Origin: Fimbriiglobus ruber
Lineage (GTDB): Bacteria; Planctomycetota; Planctomycetia; Gemmatales; Gemmataceae
Assembly (NCBI RefSeq): GCF_002197845.1
Contig: NZ_NIDE01000017.1
Coordinates: 728,712 to 792,711 of the forward strand
Direction: 5' to 3'
Length of the DNA: 64,000 nt
Shown: in pieces, positions 52,103 through 60,588 of the stretch
Numbering within the stretch: the first letter of the stretch is position 1
How the letters are laid out: each line of letters begins with the position of its first letter
Notes under the pieces: generated by a model
What the model was told of the DNA's origin: nothing
The model's database searches: none
Seen by the model: only the letters and a program-made list of their open reading frames with translations
Position numbers and translations under genes: made by a program

Positions 52103-54262
52103 ATGGCGACTCACCGGACGGCCGGCGTCTTCAGGGCGCTCGAACTCACGACCCGGGCGGCCGGGGTCGACGACGCCCCCACGGCCGCCCTCCTCGCGTG
52201 GTTCGCGGCCGACCGAAATCAGGCCGCGTTCGCCGAACTCGTCCGCCGCCACGGCCCCCTCGTCCTCGGTGTCTGCCGGCGGGTCGCCGGTCACCGGGAG
52301 GACGCCGAAGACGCATTCCAGGCCACCTTTCTGATCCTGGCCGCCAAGGCCGGGCGGATCAGCCACCCCGACCGACTACCCGCTTGGCTGTACGGCGTGG
52401 CCTACCGGATCGCACGCAGAGCCCGACGGGCGGCTGCCCGCCGACGCGCTCGGGAAGTCCAGGTCATGACCCTACCCGACCCGCCGGCCAATCCCACGCC
52501 GGAAGCAGCCGATTGGGGGCCAGTCCTGGACGACGAGTTGGCGGCCCTGCCGGACAGGTATAGGGCCGCCATCGTCATATGCGACCTGGAGCAGGCGGCC
52601 CGGGCGGAGGCGGCCCGGGCTTTGGGCATCCCCGAGGGGACGCTGTCGAGCCGGTTGGCGGCCGGGCGGAAGAAGCTGGGCGACCGGCTGGCCCGCCGGG
52701 GGGTGACGCTAACCGTGGCCGGGCTCGGGTCGGCGTCGGTGTCGTCCGAGTTGGCCGCCCGGACGGCAGCGGCGGCCGGCGTGTGGGTGAGCGGTGGGGT
52801 GGGGATCAGCGGGCCGGTCGCGGCCTTGGCCCGAGGAGGAGTAACGACGATGCGAACGACTGTGATGGTGATTGCGGCGGTGGCGGCCCTGGCGGCCGGG
52901 ACGGTGGCGGTGGTCGCACGGGCGCCGGCCGACCCGCCGCGCGACCCGGTGAAAAAGGCCGAGCCGCCGCCGGCACCGGTCGCGGAGGCGAAGAAGGCCG
53001 AGCCGGTGGAAGAGAAGTTCGTTTACGGACAGCCCCGGCGGCGAGGCAAGTTTTTTGATCTCCGCGGGAGCGCGGACAAGCTATTTTGGAATTCCGACGG
53101 AAGTCGGCTGGCGGTGTGGTCCCGAACGGCGATCAAGAAAGCTGGGCTCATCGGGGGACACGATATCGATCTACCCGAGAACGCCGGGGTCATCCAGATC
53201 ATCTCTCGAGAAGACGAACAATTGGTGCGCGTCATCCCCCTCCAGAGTGGCCAGATTCCGCTCGGGTTTATGCCCGGAGGTGAGCAATTCGTGACCCAGA
53301 CGTTGGATAGGCCGGATGCCATCAACGCCTCAAACCGCCTCGAAATGTGGGGCGAGCCCCCGCCGGGCGGATTCGGGCTCCCCAGAGAGTGGCCCCTATT
53401 GCATCGGCTCGAGCCGGACGAACGTAAGAGTCGCGATCTCAACCCGGAAGCGGGACGGCGGGCCCAGCTGATCGACGACCCGAAAAAAGCCTGGGTCGAT
53501 TTCCACGCGGTCGGGTCGGACGGACAGGAAAAGTTCGGGCTTCGTGGCTTGAATCTTGTGACCGGCGAGTCCGGCCGACCAGTAGTTGAGGCGCCTGTTA
53601 AGTTTTGGTACTGGGGCGTGAGTCCGGACGGTCGCACGGCTGTAACCGTTCACGTTACGGACACGAAAATCCAGCCAGTAATATCAGGAAGTCCACGAGT
53701 GGGCGGCACGATTTGTGGGTGGGATTTGACGACGGGGCGTGAACTTTGGAGGGAGACGAGCCCACTTAGGACCGATTCCGGTTGGTGGGCTCCGCAAGAA
53801 AACGATCCAGTTTTCAGTCGGGACGGGCGGTATGTCCTGACGGTTATCGCCGCTAAAGCCCCAGAACGGCCCAAACAGGAGCAAGTTTTTGGCTCGGGTG
53901 GGTTGCTGGCAGAATTTGAGTATCACCTCCGCGTTTTCGATGCCCGGACAGGTAAAGAAATTTCGCGCAAATTGCTGGGCGACGAGTGCGAATGGGGAGC
54001 AATATCCGCCGATGGCCGCTTATTGGCGTGTGCGCTGGCCGTTCCGAAACAGGGCGTCACTAGGAAAGAGCAGAAACTGCGAATCGTGGCTCTCGATACC
54101 GGAGTTGTCGTCAAAAATTGGAATGCCGGCCCGTCAGCACTTGCGTTCGCACCTCGGACGGCGAAGGGAGTACGGTCGCAGATCTTGGCCATCGCCGAGC
54201 AAAGAACGGATGACATGCGGATCGGGTTGTGGGAGTTCCGCCTGGAAGCCCAGGAACCGTAA
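52103..54262 (+). CDS. ECF sigma factor fused to TM segment and WD40-like sensor
   Basis: A 719-residue paralogue of the protein at 1-2496. Sigma region 2 is at about 42-110 (AFAELVRRHGPLVLGVCRRV, EDAEDAFQATFLILAAKAGR) and region 4 at about 140-195 (LPDRYRAAIVICDLEQAARA, GIPEGTLSSRLAAGRKKLGD). A hydrophobic helix at about 252-272 follows (TTVMVIAAVAALAAGTVAVV), then a Pro/Lys linker. The C-terminal 430 residues have degenerate propeller strands (WGVSPDGRTAVTVHV, FSRDGRYVLTVIAAK, GAISADGRLLACALA). ATG 52103 follows a GAGGAA stretch; an in-frame GTG lies 18 codons upstream. A sigma-side-in, propeller-side-out topology is inferred. Confidence 0.88.
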   Translation: MATHRTAGVFRALELTTRAAGVDDAPTAALLAWFAADRNQAAFAELVRRHGPLVLGVCRRVAGHREDAEDAFQATFLILAAKAGRISHPDRLPAWLYGVAYRIARRARRAAARRRAREVQVMTLPDPPANPTPEAADWGPVLDDELAALPDRYRAAIVICDLEQAARAEAARALGIPEGTLSSRLAAGRKKLGDRLARRGVTLTVAGLGSASVSSELAARTAAAAGVWVSGGVGISGPVAALARGGVTTMRTTVMVIAAVAALAAGTVAVVARAPADPPRDPVKKAEPPPAPVAEAKKAEPVEEKFVYGQPRRRGKFFDLRGSADKLFWNSDGSRLAVWSRTAIKKAGLIGGHDIDLPENAGVIQIISREDEQLVRVIPLQSGQIPLGFMPGGEQFVTQTLDRPDAINASNRLEMWGEPPPGGFGLPREWPLLHRLEPDERKSRDLNPEAGRRAQLIDDPKKAWVDFHAVGSDGQEKFGLRGLNLVTGESGRPVVEAPVKFWYWGVSPDGRTAVTVHVTDTKIQPVISGSPRVGGTICGWDLTTGRELWRETSPLRTDSGWWAPQENDPVFSRDGRYVLTVIAAKAPERPKQEQVFGSGGLLAEFEYHLRVFDARTGKEISRKLLGDECEWGAISADGRLLACALAVPKQGVTRKEQKLRIVALDTGVVVKNWNAGPSALAFAPRTAKGVRSQILAIAEQRTDDMRIGLWEFRLEAQEP

Positions 54263-54294
54263 TCGATCTACTGGCACTCGCCTGAAGATTTGCC

Positions 54295-54334
54295 CCGTGC
54301 CGGCCGCCCGATCAATCGCGGGCGACCGGCACGG
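54295..54334. terminator. Hairpin between convergent genes
   Basis: CCGTGCCGGCCGCCCG (54295-54310) pairs with CGGGCGACCGGCACGG (54319-54334) with one mismatch. It lies between the convergent sigma gene and the Thr/Gly-repeat gene, so a bidirectional terminator is likely. Confidence 0.65.
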
Positions 54335-54355
54335 TCACTTGTTAGTCGTTCCGGA

Positions 54356-55117
54356 TCACGCCGAGGCCGTCGTTCCCGTTGAGGAGTCGGTCCCAGTGGG
54401 CGTGGTGTTGGTCGTACCCGTCGTCGATGTCCCGGTCGTACCCGTCGTCGACGTCCCGGTCGTGCCAGTGGTGGCCCCGGTCGTCGTGGCGCCGGTCGTG
54501 TCGGTCGACGTTCCTGTGGGAGTTGTCGTGCCCGTCGTTGACGTTCCGGTCGCACCTGTCGTCGACGTTCCGGTCGTACCCGTCGTTGTGCCTGTGGTCG
54601 TTGGGGGCGAGAGTGATGTGCCGGTGGAGGTCGTGCCCGTTGTTCCGGTGGACGTCGTACCCGTGCCAGTTGTTGAAGTGCCGGTCGTCCCCGCTGTGCC
54701 GGTGGAGGTCGTGCCCGTTGTACCGGCGACGCTACCGGTAGTCGCCACGTTTTCGATCACGTTCACGAAATATTCCGAGTAAACGAGATCCAGCTGCGAG
54801 AGAACCTCGGCCTGCTGGAACACGTTCTCGTACTGCGTCAGCGTGCCAGTGGGGTCGCCGTTCGTGGCGATCTGGGTCTGGAAGTTCGCGATGGCTTCAG
54901 CCAGGGTGATTTCGTTGCCCGCACTCTGCTGAATGAACCCGGTTAAAACGGTCGGCGCCTGCGCCTGACCAAGGGCGTCGGCGTGGCCCAAAACGAACTG
55001 TAACGTCTGCGTCATACCCGCCGTTGTGCTGACGGCGGCAAACACATCGGCCGGGGATGACGGGTTAGTCCGGTCTTCCAGCTCGGCGACTTGGGGGCGG
55101 AATCGAAACGCGTTCAT
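54356..55117 (-). CDS. LEDR-motif protein with Thr/Gly/Ser tandem-repeat tail
   Basis: A 253-residue protein. The N-terminus MNAFRFRPQVAELEDRTNPS carries the LEDR motif (residues 13-16) that begins many large planctomycete surface proteins. Residues about 24-130 form a helical domain with VFAAVSTTAGMTQTLQFVLG and VLTGFIQQSAGNEITLAEAI, a region of unknown function. From about residue 132 to the end the sequence is almost only Thr, Gly and Ser in tandem steps such as TTGTSTTGT. No usual signal peptide is seen. The plus strand is open too, reading VPV repeats, but lacks a sensible start. A surface, stalk-like role is inference. Confidence 0.7.
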   Translation of the reverse strand: MNAFRFRPQVAELEDRTNPSSPADVFAAVSTTAGMTQTLQFVLGHADALGQAQAPTVLTGFIQQSAGNEITLAEAIANFQTQIATNGDPTGTLTQYENVFQQAEVLSQLDLVYSEYFVNVIENVATTGSVAGTTGTTSTGTAGTTGTSTTGTGTTSTGTTGTTSTGTSLSPPTTTGTTTGTTGTSTTGATGTSTTGTTTPTGTSTDTTGATTTGATTGTTGTSTTGTTGTSTTGTTNTTPTGTDSSTGTTASA

Positions 55118-55302
55118 TTCTCACACTTCGGGAAATGCCAATACCAGACACGCCTCCGGTAGTGCGGAGCCGTAGAGAAAGGCCACGATTTTTAGGAATG
55201 CAAGTGCTGGACCGAATACGGTCAGATGTGGAAAACTCGATCGAAGCTATTACGAATGCCTATTGGTTAGTGTGAAATAGCGATCGCGGGATGAAAAACC
55301 GC

Positions 55303-55322
55303 GGGGGGACTTTCGTCCCCCC
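55303..55322 (-). terminator. Probable terminator of the VCBS gene
   Basis: GGGGGGAC (55303-55310) pairs with GTCCCCCC (55315-55322). On the minus strand it is followed by GCGGTTTTTC, a short T-run. It lies about 43 bases past the VCBS gene stop. Confidence 0.55.
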
Positions 55323-55325
55323 ACA

Positions 55326-55352
55326 TGCCAGGACTTGAAGCCCTGACGACTT
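55326..55352. repeat. Family E repeat fragment (copy 3)
   Basis: CAGGACTTGAAGCCCTGACG followed by ACTTGAT: the same GACTTGA unit as at 29761-29888 and 49469-49604, here with two units only. Confidence 0.55.
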
Positions 55353-55364
55353 GATAACTCTCTC

Positions 55365-58169
55365 TTACCCGACCCAGGCGCCCCACGTCCCGAACGTTTC
55401 GTTGAACGGGATCGTTTGCTTGAGGAGGAGCGGGGCGGACGGGCCGCCGGACACCGCCCCGCTGAAGGCCGCGATCTCCGGGAACTCGTTCCCGGTCCCC
55501 ACGACGATGTCGGGTTGGGCGTTGCCCTCAATGTTCACGAACATGGGGCGGGCACCGTCGAGCGTGTTCGAATTGAACGCGAAGAAGTCGAGCAGGGTGG
55601 TGGGTTGGTTCGGGTTGGGGCTGGCCGCGTTGAAGATCGTCACCCGCGGCGCCCCACCGGCCCCGGACCCGACAATGATGTCGGCCAGTCCGTCCCCGTT
55701 GAAGTCCCCGGCCGAGATGTTGACGCCGCCCCGCAAGCTCGGGTCGTAGGCGAAGAAGTCCGCGAGAACGTTCAGGGATTTCAACGTCGCCCCGTTGAAC
55801 ACTCGGACCCGCGGCCCGCCGCCGACGCCGGCGCTGACGATCAGGTCGTCGATCCCGTCCCCGTTGTAGTCCCCGGCCGCCACCCGCACGCCCGTCCGGG
55901 CGGTCGCCTCGAACGCGAACGCGTTCAGCTGGACGGCCCCGGTCAGGCCGTTCACGACGAGTACCCGCGGGCCGCCGCCCTCGCCGGCCCCGATGATGAT
56001 CGACGGCGTCCCGCCCCCGCCCGCGTTGAAGTCCCCGGTGGCCACGTACACCCCGCCGGTGAACGTCGAGTCGAACGCGAAGAAGTCTTCCAGGACGTGC
56101 CCGTTCGAGCCGTCGTACACGATGATCCGCGGGCCGCCGCCGGGGCCGGCCCCGACGATCAAGTCGGGCACCCCGTCCCCGTTGATGTCCGCGGTCGCGA
56201 CCCGGAGTTCCCCGGTGAACCCGGGGAACGGCTGGACCTGGAGGTCGGTGATCAGGTTGCCGCTCGTGTCGAAGTGGCCGAGCCCGGCGTACCCGTCCGT
56301 CCCGCCCGAGAACGCGATCTCCCGGGGCGCGGTGTTTACGACGATCGGGGTCTGGGTCGCGTACACTTCGGTCACCCCGGTGGTGACCGTGGCCGTGCTG
56401 TCCAGGTTGGTGGAGGGGCTGTCGAAGAACACATACCCGCCCTGGTACCCGCCGGCGACCACCGGGTTGGTGGACGCCGCGTTCCCGGCCGCGTCGTTCC
56501 CGGTCGCCGCACTCGCCAGGGCGGTGTAGCTCTTGAGCAGGTCGCGGACGTACACGTCGGACACGGCGTTCCCGTCCGGGATGGTGCCCAGGTTGCTGGC
56601 CGTCGACTGGAACGCGACCACCTCGCCGTCCGAGGTGATGACCGGCATGGTCGACGCCCCGTTCCCGGTCCGGGTCGGGTCGCTGGCGGTCACGCTGATC
56701 GCGGTCGTGACCGCGGGCGTCGTCGTCACGCCGTTCGTACTCGACGGGGTCCACAGGAAGACGTCGGCCACCCGGTTGACGTCCGTCAGCCCGGCCACCA
56801 GCCCGGTCGACGTCGACGAGAAGACGACCTTGGACCCGTCCGGGGTGACTTCAAACGCGCCCGGGTTGGAGTCCAGGGTGCCGTTCTGGCCCTCGTCGGT
56901 TGTCCCGGTCAGCGCGGTCACCAGCTGGACTGAGAGGCCGTTCGTCGCCGTCGAGTCGAGCTGGACGTAATAGAGGTCGTAGTCCCCGCCGTTGTTGTTG
57001 ACGTACCCGGCCACCACGTCCGGGCTCTCCCCGGTCGCCCCGGTCGGGATGGTCGCGTTTTCCTTGTACGTGACCAGTGCCGCGCTCGACGAATCCGCGA
57101 CCACGATCGCGTCGCCAACCGTCCCGAGGCCGGCGACCCCGGGCTGGTTGCCGGTCACGGTGAGCAGGAACGGCTGCCACGAGTACGAAAACGCACCGCC
57201 GGCCGCCGTGCTGAGCGCGTACCGCCAAACCTCGTCGCTCGGAACGGGGTTGGTGGTGGTACTGGCTTGCGGGTACATGTCCGTCCGGATCGCGATGATC
57301 ACCGTCCCGGTCGAGTTCATCCAGCGGCCGAGGGGGTCGACCTCCATGTTGGTATGCACGAGAAAATCGCCGGTCGCCTTGCCGGTCGCGTCGACCTGGT
57401 TTTCGAACGACCGGGGGACCGGTGTCCCGCCGCTCGTGACCAGATAGATGGTCGGCCCGTTGGTCGCCCCGCCGGGAACGGTGCCGCTGTTGGTGAGGTA
57501 CGCCGCGTTGCCGGTGACGAACGCGGCCGTCGCGTCCGACACGAACCCGACGACCGTGCCGTCCGCGCTGATCGCCGGATTCCCGACGGTCGAGTACGAG
57601 CCGAGTGCGATCCCGCGGGTGTCCTTGCTGATCAGCGTCACCGTCTGCGTGGTCGCCGACCACTCGAACACGTCGTCCCCGCCGCCGTCGGCGGTCTGGC
57701 CCAGACTGTTGTTGAACAGGCCGGCGTTTGCCACACTGACGAACGCCACGGACTGCCCGTCCGCACTGATGACCGCGTTCAACTGCACGCCCGGGGTCGA
57801 GGGCACGACCCCCTCGCCCTGCGTCTCTCGCGGGACCGCGCTCCCGGCGGGCGGGTCGAACGCCGAAATCAGATATCGCTGGCCGGTCGACCGGTTGAAC
57901 CAGAACAGGTTCGTTTGGCCCGGGTTGCTGACCTGGTTGGTGACGAGGTTGTTCGCGGTACTCTGGATGAGCAGTTCCTGGCCGTCCGAACTCGTCCCCA
58001 GGATGACGGTCGTGGCCGTGCCCACGTTCGTGTCGTTCGCGCCGGTCGAAGTCCCGGGAACCGAACTGATGAGGGACGCGGGGACGCTCCGGTCTTCAAG
58101 GGACTCCAACACGGGCCGGAAAAATGGCCGCCCGCCCCGTCCGCCGGGAGAAATCGATACAAGTGTCAT
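55365..58169 (-). CDS. LEDR-motif surface protein with propeller-like and FG-GAP/VCBS repeats
   Basis: A 934-residue protein. ATG 58169 gives MTLVSISPGGRGGRPFFRPV and then LESLEDRSVPASL; LEDR is at 24-27. The first 600 residues have TolB/WD40-like strands (VISADGQSVAFVSVANAG, NPAISADGTVVGFVSDAT, FEVTPDGSKVVFSSTSTGLV). The last 280 residues hold about five FG-GAP/VCBS repeats with Ca-binding loops (ATADINGDGVPDLIVGAGPG, AAGDYNGDGIDDLIVSAGVG, SAGDFNGDGLADIIVGSGAG), as in integrin-like surface proteins. It is secreted or surface-bound; the ligand is unknown. It shares its N-terminal motif with the neighbouring Thr/Gly protein. Confidence 0.9.
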   Translation of the reverse strand: MTLVSISPGGRGGRPFFRPVLESLEDRSVPASLISSVPGTSTGANDTNVGTATTVILGTSSDGQELLIQSTANNLVTNQVSNPGQTNLFWFNRSTGQRYLISAFDPPAGSAVPRETQGEGVVPSTPGVQLNAVISADGQSVAFVSVANAGLFNNSLGQTADGGGDDVFEWSATTQTVTLISKDTRGIALGSYSTVGNPAISADGTVVGFVSDATAAFVTGNAAYLTNSGTVPGGATNGPTIYLVTSGGTPVPRSFENQVDATGKATGDFLVHTNMEVDPLGRWMNSTGTVIIAIRTDMYPQASTTTNPVPSDEVWRYALSTAAGGAFSYSWQPFLLTVTGNQPGVAGLGTVGDAIVVADSSSAALVTYKENATIPTGATGESPDVVAGYVNNNGGDYDLYYVQLDSTATNGLSVQLVTALTGTTDEGQNGTLDSNPGAFEVTPDGSKVVFSSTSTGLVAGLTDVNRVADVFLWTPSSTNGVTTTPAVTTAISVTASDPTRTGNGASTMPVITSDGEVVAFQSTASNLGTIPDGNAVSDVYVRDLLKSYTALASAATGNDAAGNAASTNPVVAGGYQGGYVFFDSPSTNLDSTATVTTGVTEVYATQTPIVVNTAPREIAFSGGTDGYAGLGHFDTSGNLITDLQVQPFPGFTGELRVATADINGDGVPDLIVGAGPGGGPRIIVYDGSNGHVLEDFFAFDSTFTGGVYVATGDFNAGGGGTPSIIIGAGEGGGPRVLVVNGLTGAVQLNAFAFEATARTGVRVAAGDYNGDGIDDLIVSAGVGGGPRVRVFNGATLKSLNVLADFFAYDPSLRGGVNISAGDFNGDGLADIIVGSGAGGAPRVTIFNAASPNPNQPTTLLDFFAFNSNTLDGARPMFVNIEGNAQPDIVVGTGNEFPEIAAFSGAVSGGPSAPLLLKQTIPFNETFGTWGAWVG

Positions 58170-58592
58170 TGGAGCCTCATCCTCAGGATTCCAGTGCGGT
58201 GCGCCGCCGACCGTTGCGTAATCATGATGCCGGTTGCGGGAAATGGAAACGCCGCGGGCCCGGAATCGTCCCCCGCCGTCCGACCACAGTTCGCACATCC
58301 AACCCGCCCGGAACAGGCGGTGCGGTTTACAGCGCGGGCGGCGGCCGGTGACTTGTCATAACCCGTTCGGGCGGGAAAAATTTCATACGCCCGCCAGTCC
58401 GGGCGAATCGCCCGGTCGGCCGGCGCCCGCGCACCCGACACCACCCGCCCGCCCGCGCCAGGCGCCGCACCCGGTGCGGGCGACCGGCGGATGTTCGCCC
58501 GGTTCCGCCGCCGCAACCCCTTATTCTCCGGTACAATAACCCCCGGAATCGCCGGCCGACCGCGTCGGCCTGACTCACCCACCGTGCGAACA
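58170..58592. other. Divergent intergenic region
   Basis: About 420 very GC-rich bases between the VCBS gene (minus) and the Hsp70-family gene (plus). No gene or known repeat is seen. Several GCCCGCCCG-type runs may form hairpins but none is a strong palindrome. Confidence 0.4.
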
Positions 58593-60419
58593 ATGAGTAC
58601 CCGCTACGTCATCGGCATCGACCTGGGGACCACCAACTGCGCGCTGGCCTACGCCGACACCGGCGCGGGCGGCGACCCCCGGGCCCGCGCGTTCCCGATC
58701 CCCCAGGTGGTCAACCCCGGGGTGGTCGAGGGGCGGGACCTCCTGCCGTCGTTCATGTACCTGCCGGGGGCGGGCGAGCAGCCGGCCGGCGCGCTCAAGC
58801 TGCCGTGGGACGGGGAGCGGGACTACGCGGTCGGCGAGTTCGCGCGGGCGTTCGGGGCCAAAGTCCCGACCCGGCTCGTGGCGTCCGCCAAGTCGTGGCT
58901 GAGCCACACCGGGGCCGACCGCAAGGCGCCCATCCTCCCGTTCCGCGCCGGCGAGAGTGACCGCAAGGTGTCGCCGGTCGAGGCGAGCATCCGCTACCTC
59001 AAGCACCTCGCCGAGGCGTGGAACCACGTCATGGCGAAGGACGTGCCCGAGCACCGGCTGGAGCACCAGGAAGTGATCCTGACAGTCCCCGCGTCGTTCG
59101 ACGCGGCCGCCCGGGATCTGACCATCGAGGCCGCCCGGGCCGCCGGTTTCGAACACCTCACGCTCCTCGAAGAACCTCAAGCGGCATTTTATGCGTGGCT
59201 CGACCAGCTGGGCGACAAGTGGCGGGACCAGGTCCAGGTCGGCGACCTCGTACTCGTGGCGGACGTCGGGGGCGGGACGTCCGACTTCACGCTGATCGAA
59301 GTCGCGGAGGAGGCCGGAACCCTGGCCCTGACCCGGCTCGCGGTCGGCGACCACCTGCTGCTCGGCGGGGACAACATGGACCTGGCGGTCGCGCACACGG
59401 CGGCGGTCGCCCTGTCCAAGGCGGGCACCAAGCTCGACCAGGCCCAGATGCAGCAACTCACGCACGCCGCCCGACAGGCGAAGGAGCAACTCCTCGGCGA
59501 CGCCACCCTCGCGTCCGCCCCCGTGACCGTCCTGGGCAAGGGCCGGTCGGTCGTGAGCGGCACGATCCGGTACGACCTGCCCCGGGCGGACGTGGAACGG
59601 GTACTCGTCGACGGCTTCTTCCCCGAATGCGCGAAGGACGCGGAGCCCGCCAAGGCGCGGGCGATGGGGCTCCAGGAACTCGGACTCCCCTACGTGGCCG
59701 ACCCGGGAATCACCAAGCATCTGGCCCACTTCCTGACCCGGCAGGCGGAGGCGCTGGCGGGCCGGAAGAAGAAGGGCGGGCCGGCCGCAGCCGCCTTACC
59801 GACGGCCGTGCTGTTCAACGGCGGGGTGTTCAAGGCCGACCCGATGCGGACCCGGCTGATGGGCGTTCTGAACGAGTGGGCGAAGGGGGCCCAGGCCGAG
59901 CCGGTCCGCGCGCTGGCCGGCACCGACCTCGACCTGGCGGTGGCTCGCGGGGCAGCGTACTACGGGCTGGTCCGCCGCGGGAAAGGGGTGCGGATTCGCG
60001 GGGGGACGGCCCGGGCGTACTACATCGGGGTCGAGACCGCCCAGCCGGCCGTCCCCGGCCTGCCGCCCGCGCTCAAGGCCCTGTGCGTGGCCCCGTTCGG
60101 CATGGAAGAGGGGACCGAGTCGGACATCCCGCAGCAGGAGTTCGGCCTGGTCGTCGGCGAGGAGGTCGAGTTCCGGTTCCTCGGATCGACGGTCCGCCGG
60201 GACGACAAGCCGGGCGTGGTCGTGGACGACTGGGAAGGCCAGATCGACGAACTCACCCCCGTCCGCGCGACCCTCGACGGCCACGCCAACCAGGGCCGCG
60301 TCGTCCCGGTCCACCTGCACAGCAAGGTGACCGAGGTCGGGCAGCTCGAACTCTGGTGCTACGGCCGCGACGGGAAGCAGCGGTGGAAGCTGGAGTTCAA
60401 CGTGCGGGAACAGCGGTGA
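58593..60419 (+). CDS. Hsp70-family (DnaK-like) ATPase domain protein
   Basis: A 608-residue relative of Hsp70. Phosphate loops are clear: YVIGIDLGTTNCALAYADTG at the N-terminus, VLVADVGGGTSDFTLIEVAE for phosphate 2, and LLEEPQAAFYAWLD before it. A mid-protein PTAVLFNGGVFKADPMRTRL fits the adenosine motif. The C-terminal about 130 residues lack the DnaK peptide-binding lid and have instead a beta-rich end (FGLVVGEEVEFRFLGSTVRR). ATG 58593 places the ATPase motif at the N-terminus; an upstream in-frame ATG adds only Arg/Pro-rich sequence. This is not the housekeeping DnaK; client unknown. Confidence 0.88.
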   Translation: MSTRYVIGIDLGTTNCALAYADTGAGGDPRARAFPIPQVVNPGVVEGRDLLPSFMYLPGAGEQPAGALKLPWDGERDYAVGEFARAFGAKVPTRLVASAKSWLSHTGADRKAPILPFRAGESDRKVSPVEASIRYLKHLAEAWNHVMAKDVPEHRLEHQEVILTVPASFDAAARDLTIEAARAAGFEHLTLLEEPQAAFYAWLDQLGDKWRDQVQVGDLVLVADVGGGTSDFTLIEVAEEAGTLALTRLAVGDHLLLGGDNMDLAVAHTAAVALSKAGTKLDQAQMQQLTHAARQAKEQLLGDATLASAPVTVLGKGRSVVSGTIRYDLPRADVERVLVDGFFPECAKDAEPAKARAMGLQELGLPYVADPGITKHLAHFLTRQAEALAGRKKKGGPAAAALPTAVLFNGGVFKADPMRTRLMGVLNEWAKGAQAEPVRALAGTDLDLAVARGAAYYGLVRRGKGVRIRGGTARAYYIGVETAQPAVPGLPPALKALCVAPFGMEEGTESDIPQQEFGLVVGEEVEFRFLGSTVRRDDKPGVVVDDWEGQIDELTPVRATLDGHANQGRVVPVHLHSKVTEVGQLELWCYGRDGKQRWKLEFNVREQR

Positions 60420-60463
60420 GGCGGTCGCTCGTGTGCGACCCCACTCCAGTTCGGATGCCTTGG

Positions 60464-60506
60464 GGCGAGCGGGGGACGTGAGTCGACTCACGTCCCCCCG
60501 CTCGCC
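60464..60506. repeat. Palindrome, family A (copy 2)
   Basis: GGCGAGCGGGGGACGTGAGT at 60464-60483 with its reverse complement up to 60506; one extra C on the right arm and no spacer. The arm is the same as at 7793-7823. It follows the Hsp70-family gene by 45 bases and may act as its terminator. Confidence 0.85.
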
Positions 60507-60588
60507 GGCCGCCCCTTGACTTTCGTGCGGACTCTGGCGAAAACCGGATCATCTCGTCCGTCCGACCACTACCCTTGAGGTTCGCGAC

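Noticed and set aside
53889-54782. Plus-strand open frame with VPV repeats across the end of the sigma gene and the Thr/Gly gene
   Set aside because: Overlaps the sigma coding sequence and has no sensible start; the minus-strand frame has an LEDR start and normal domain.
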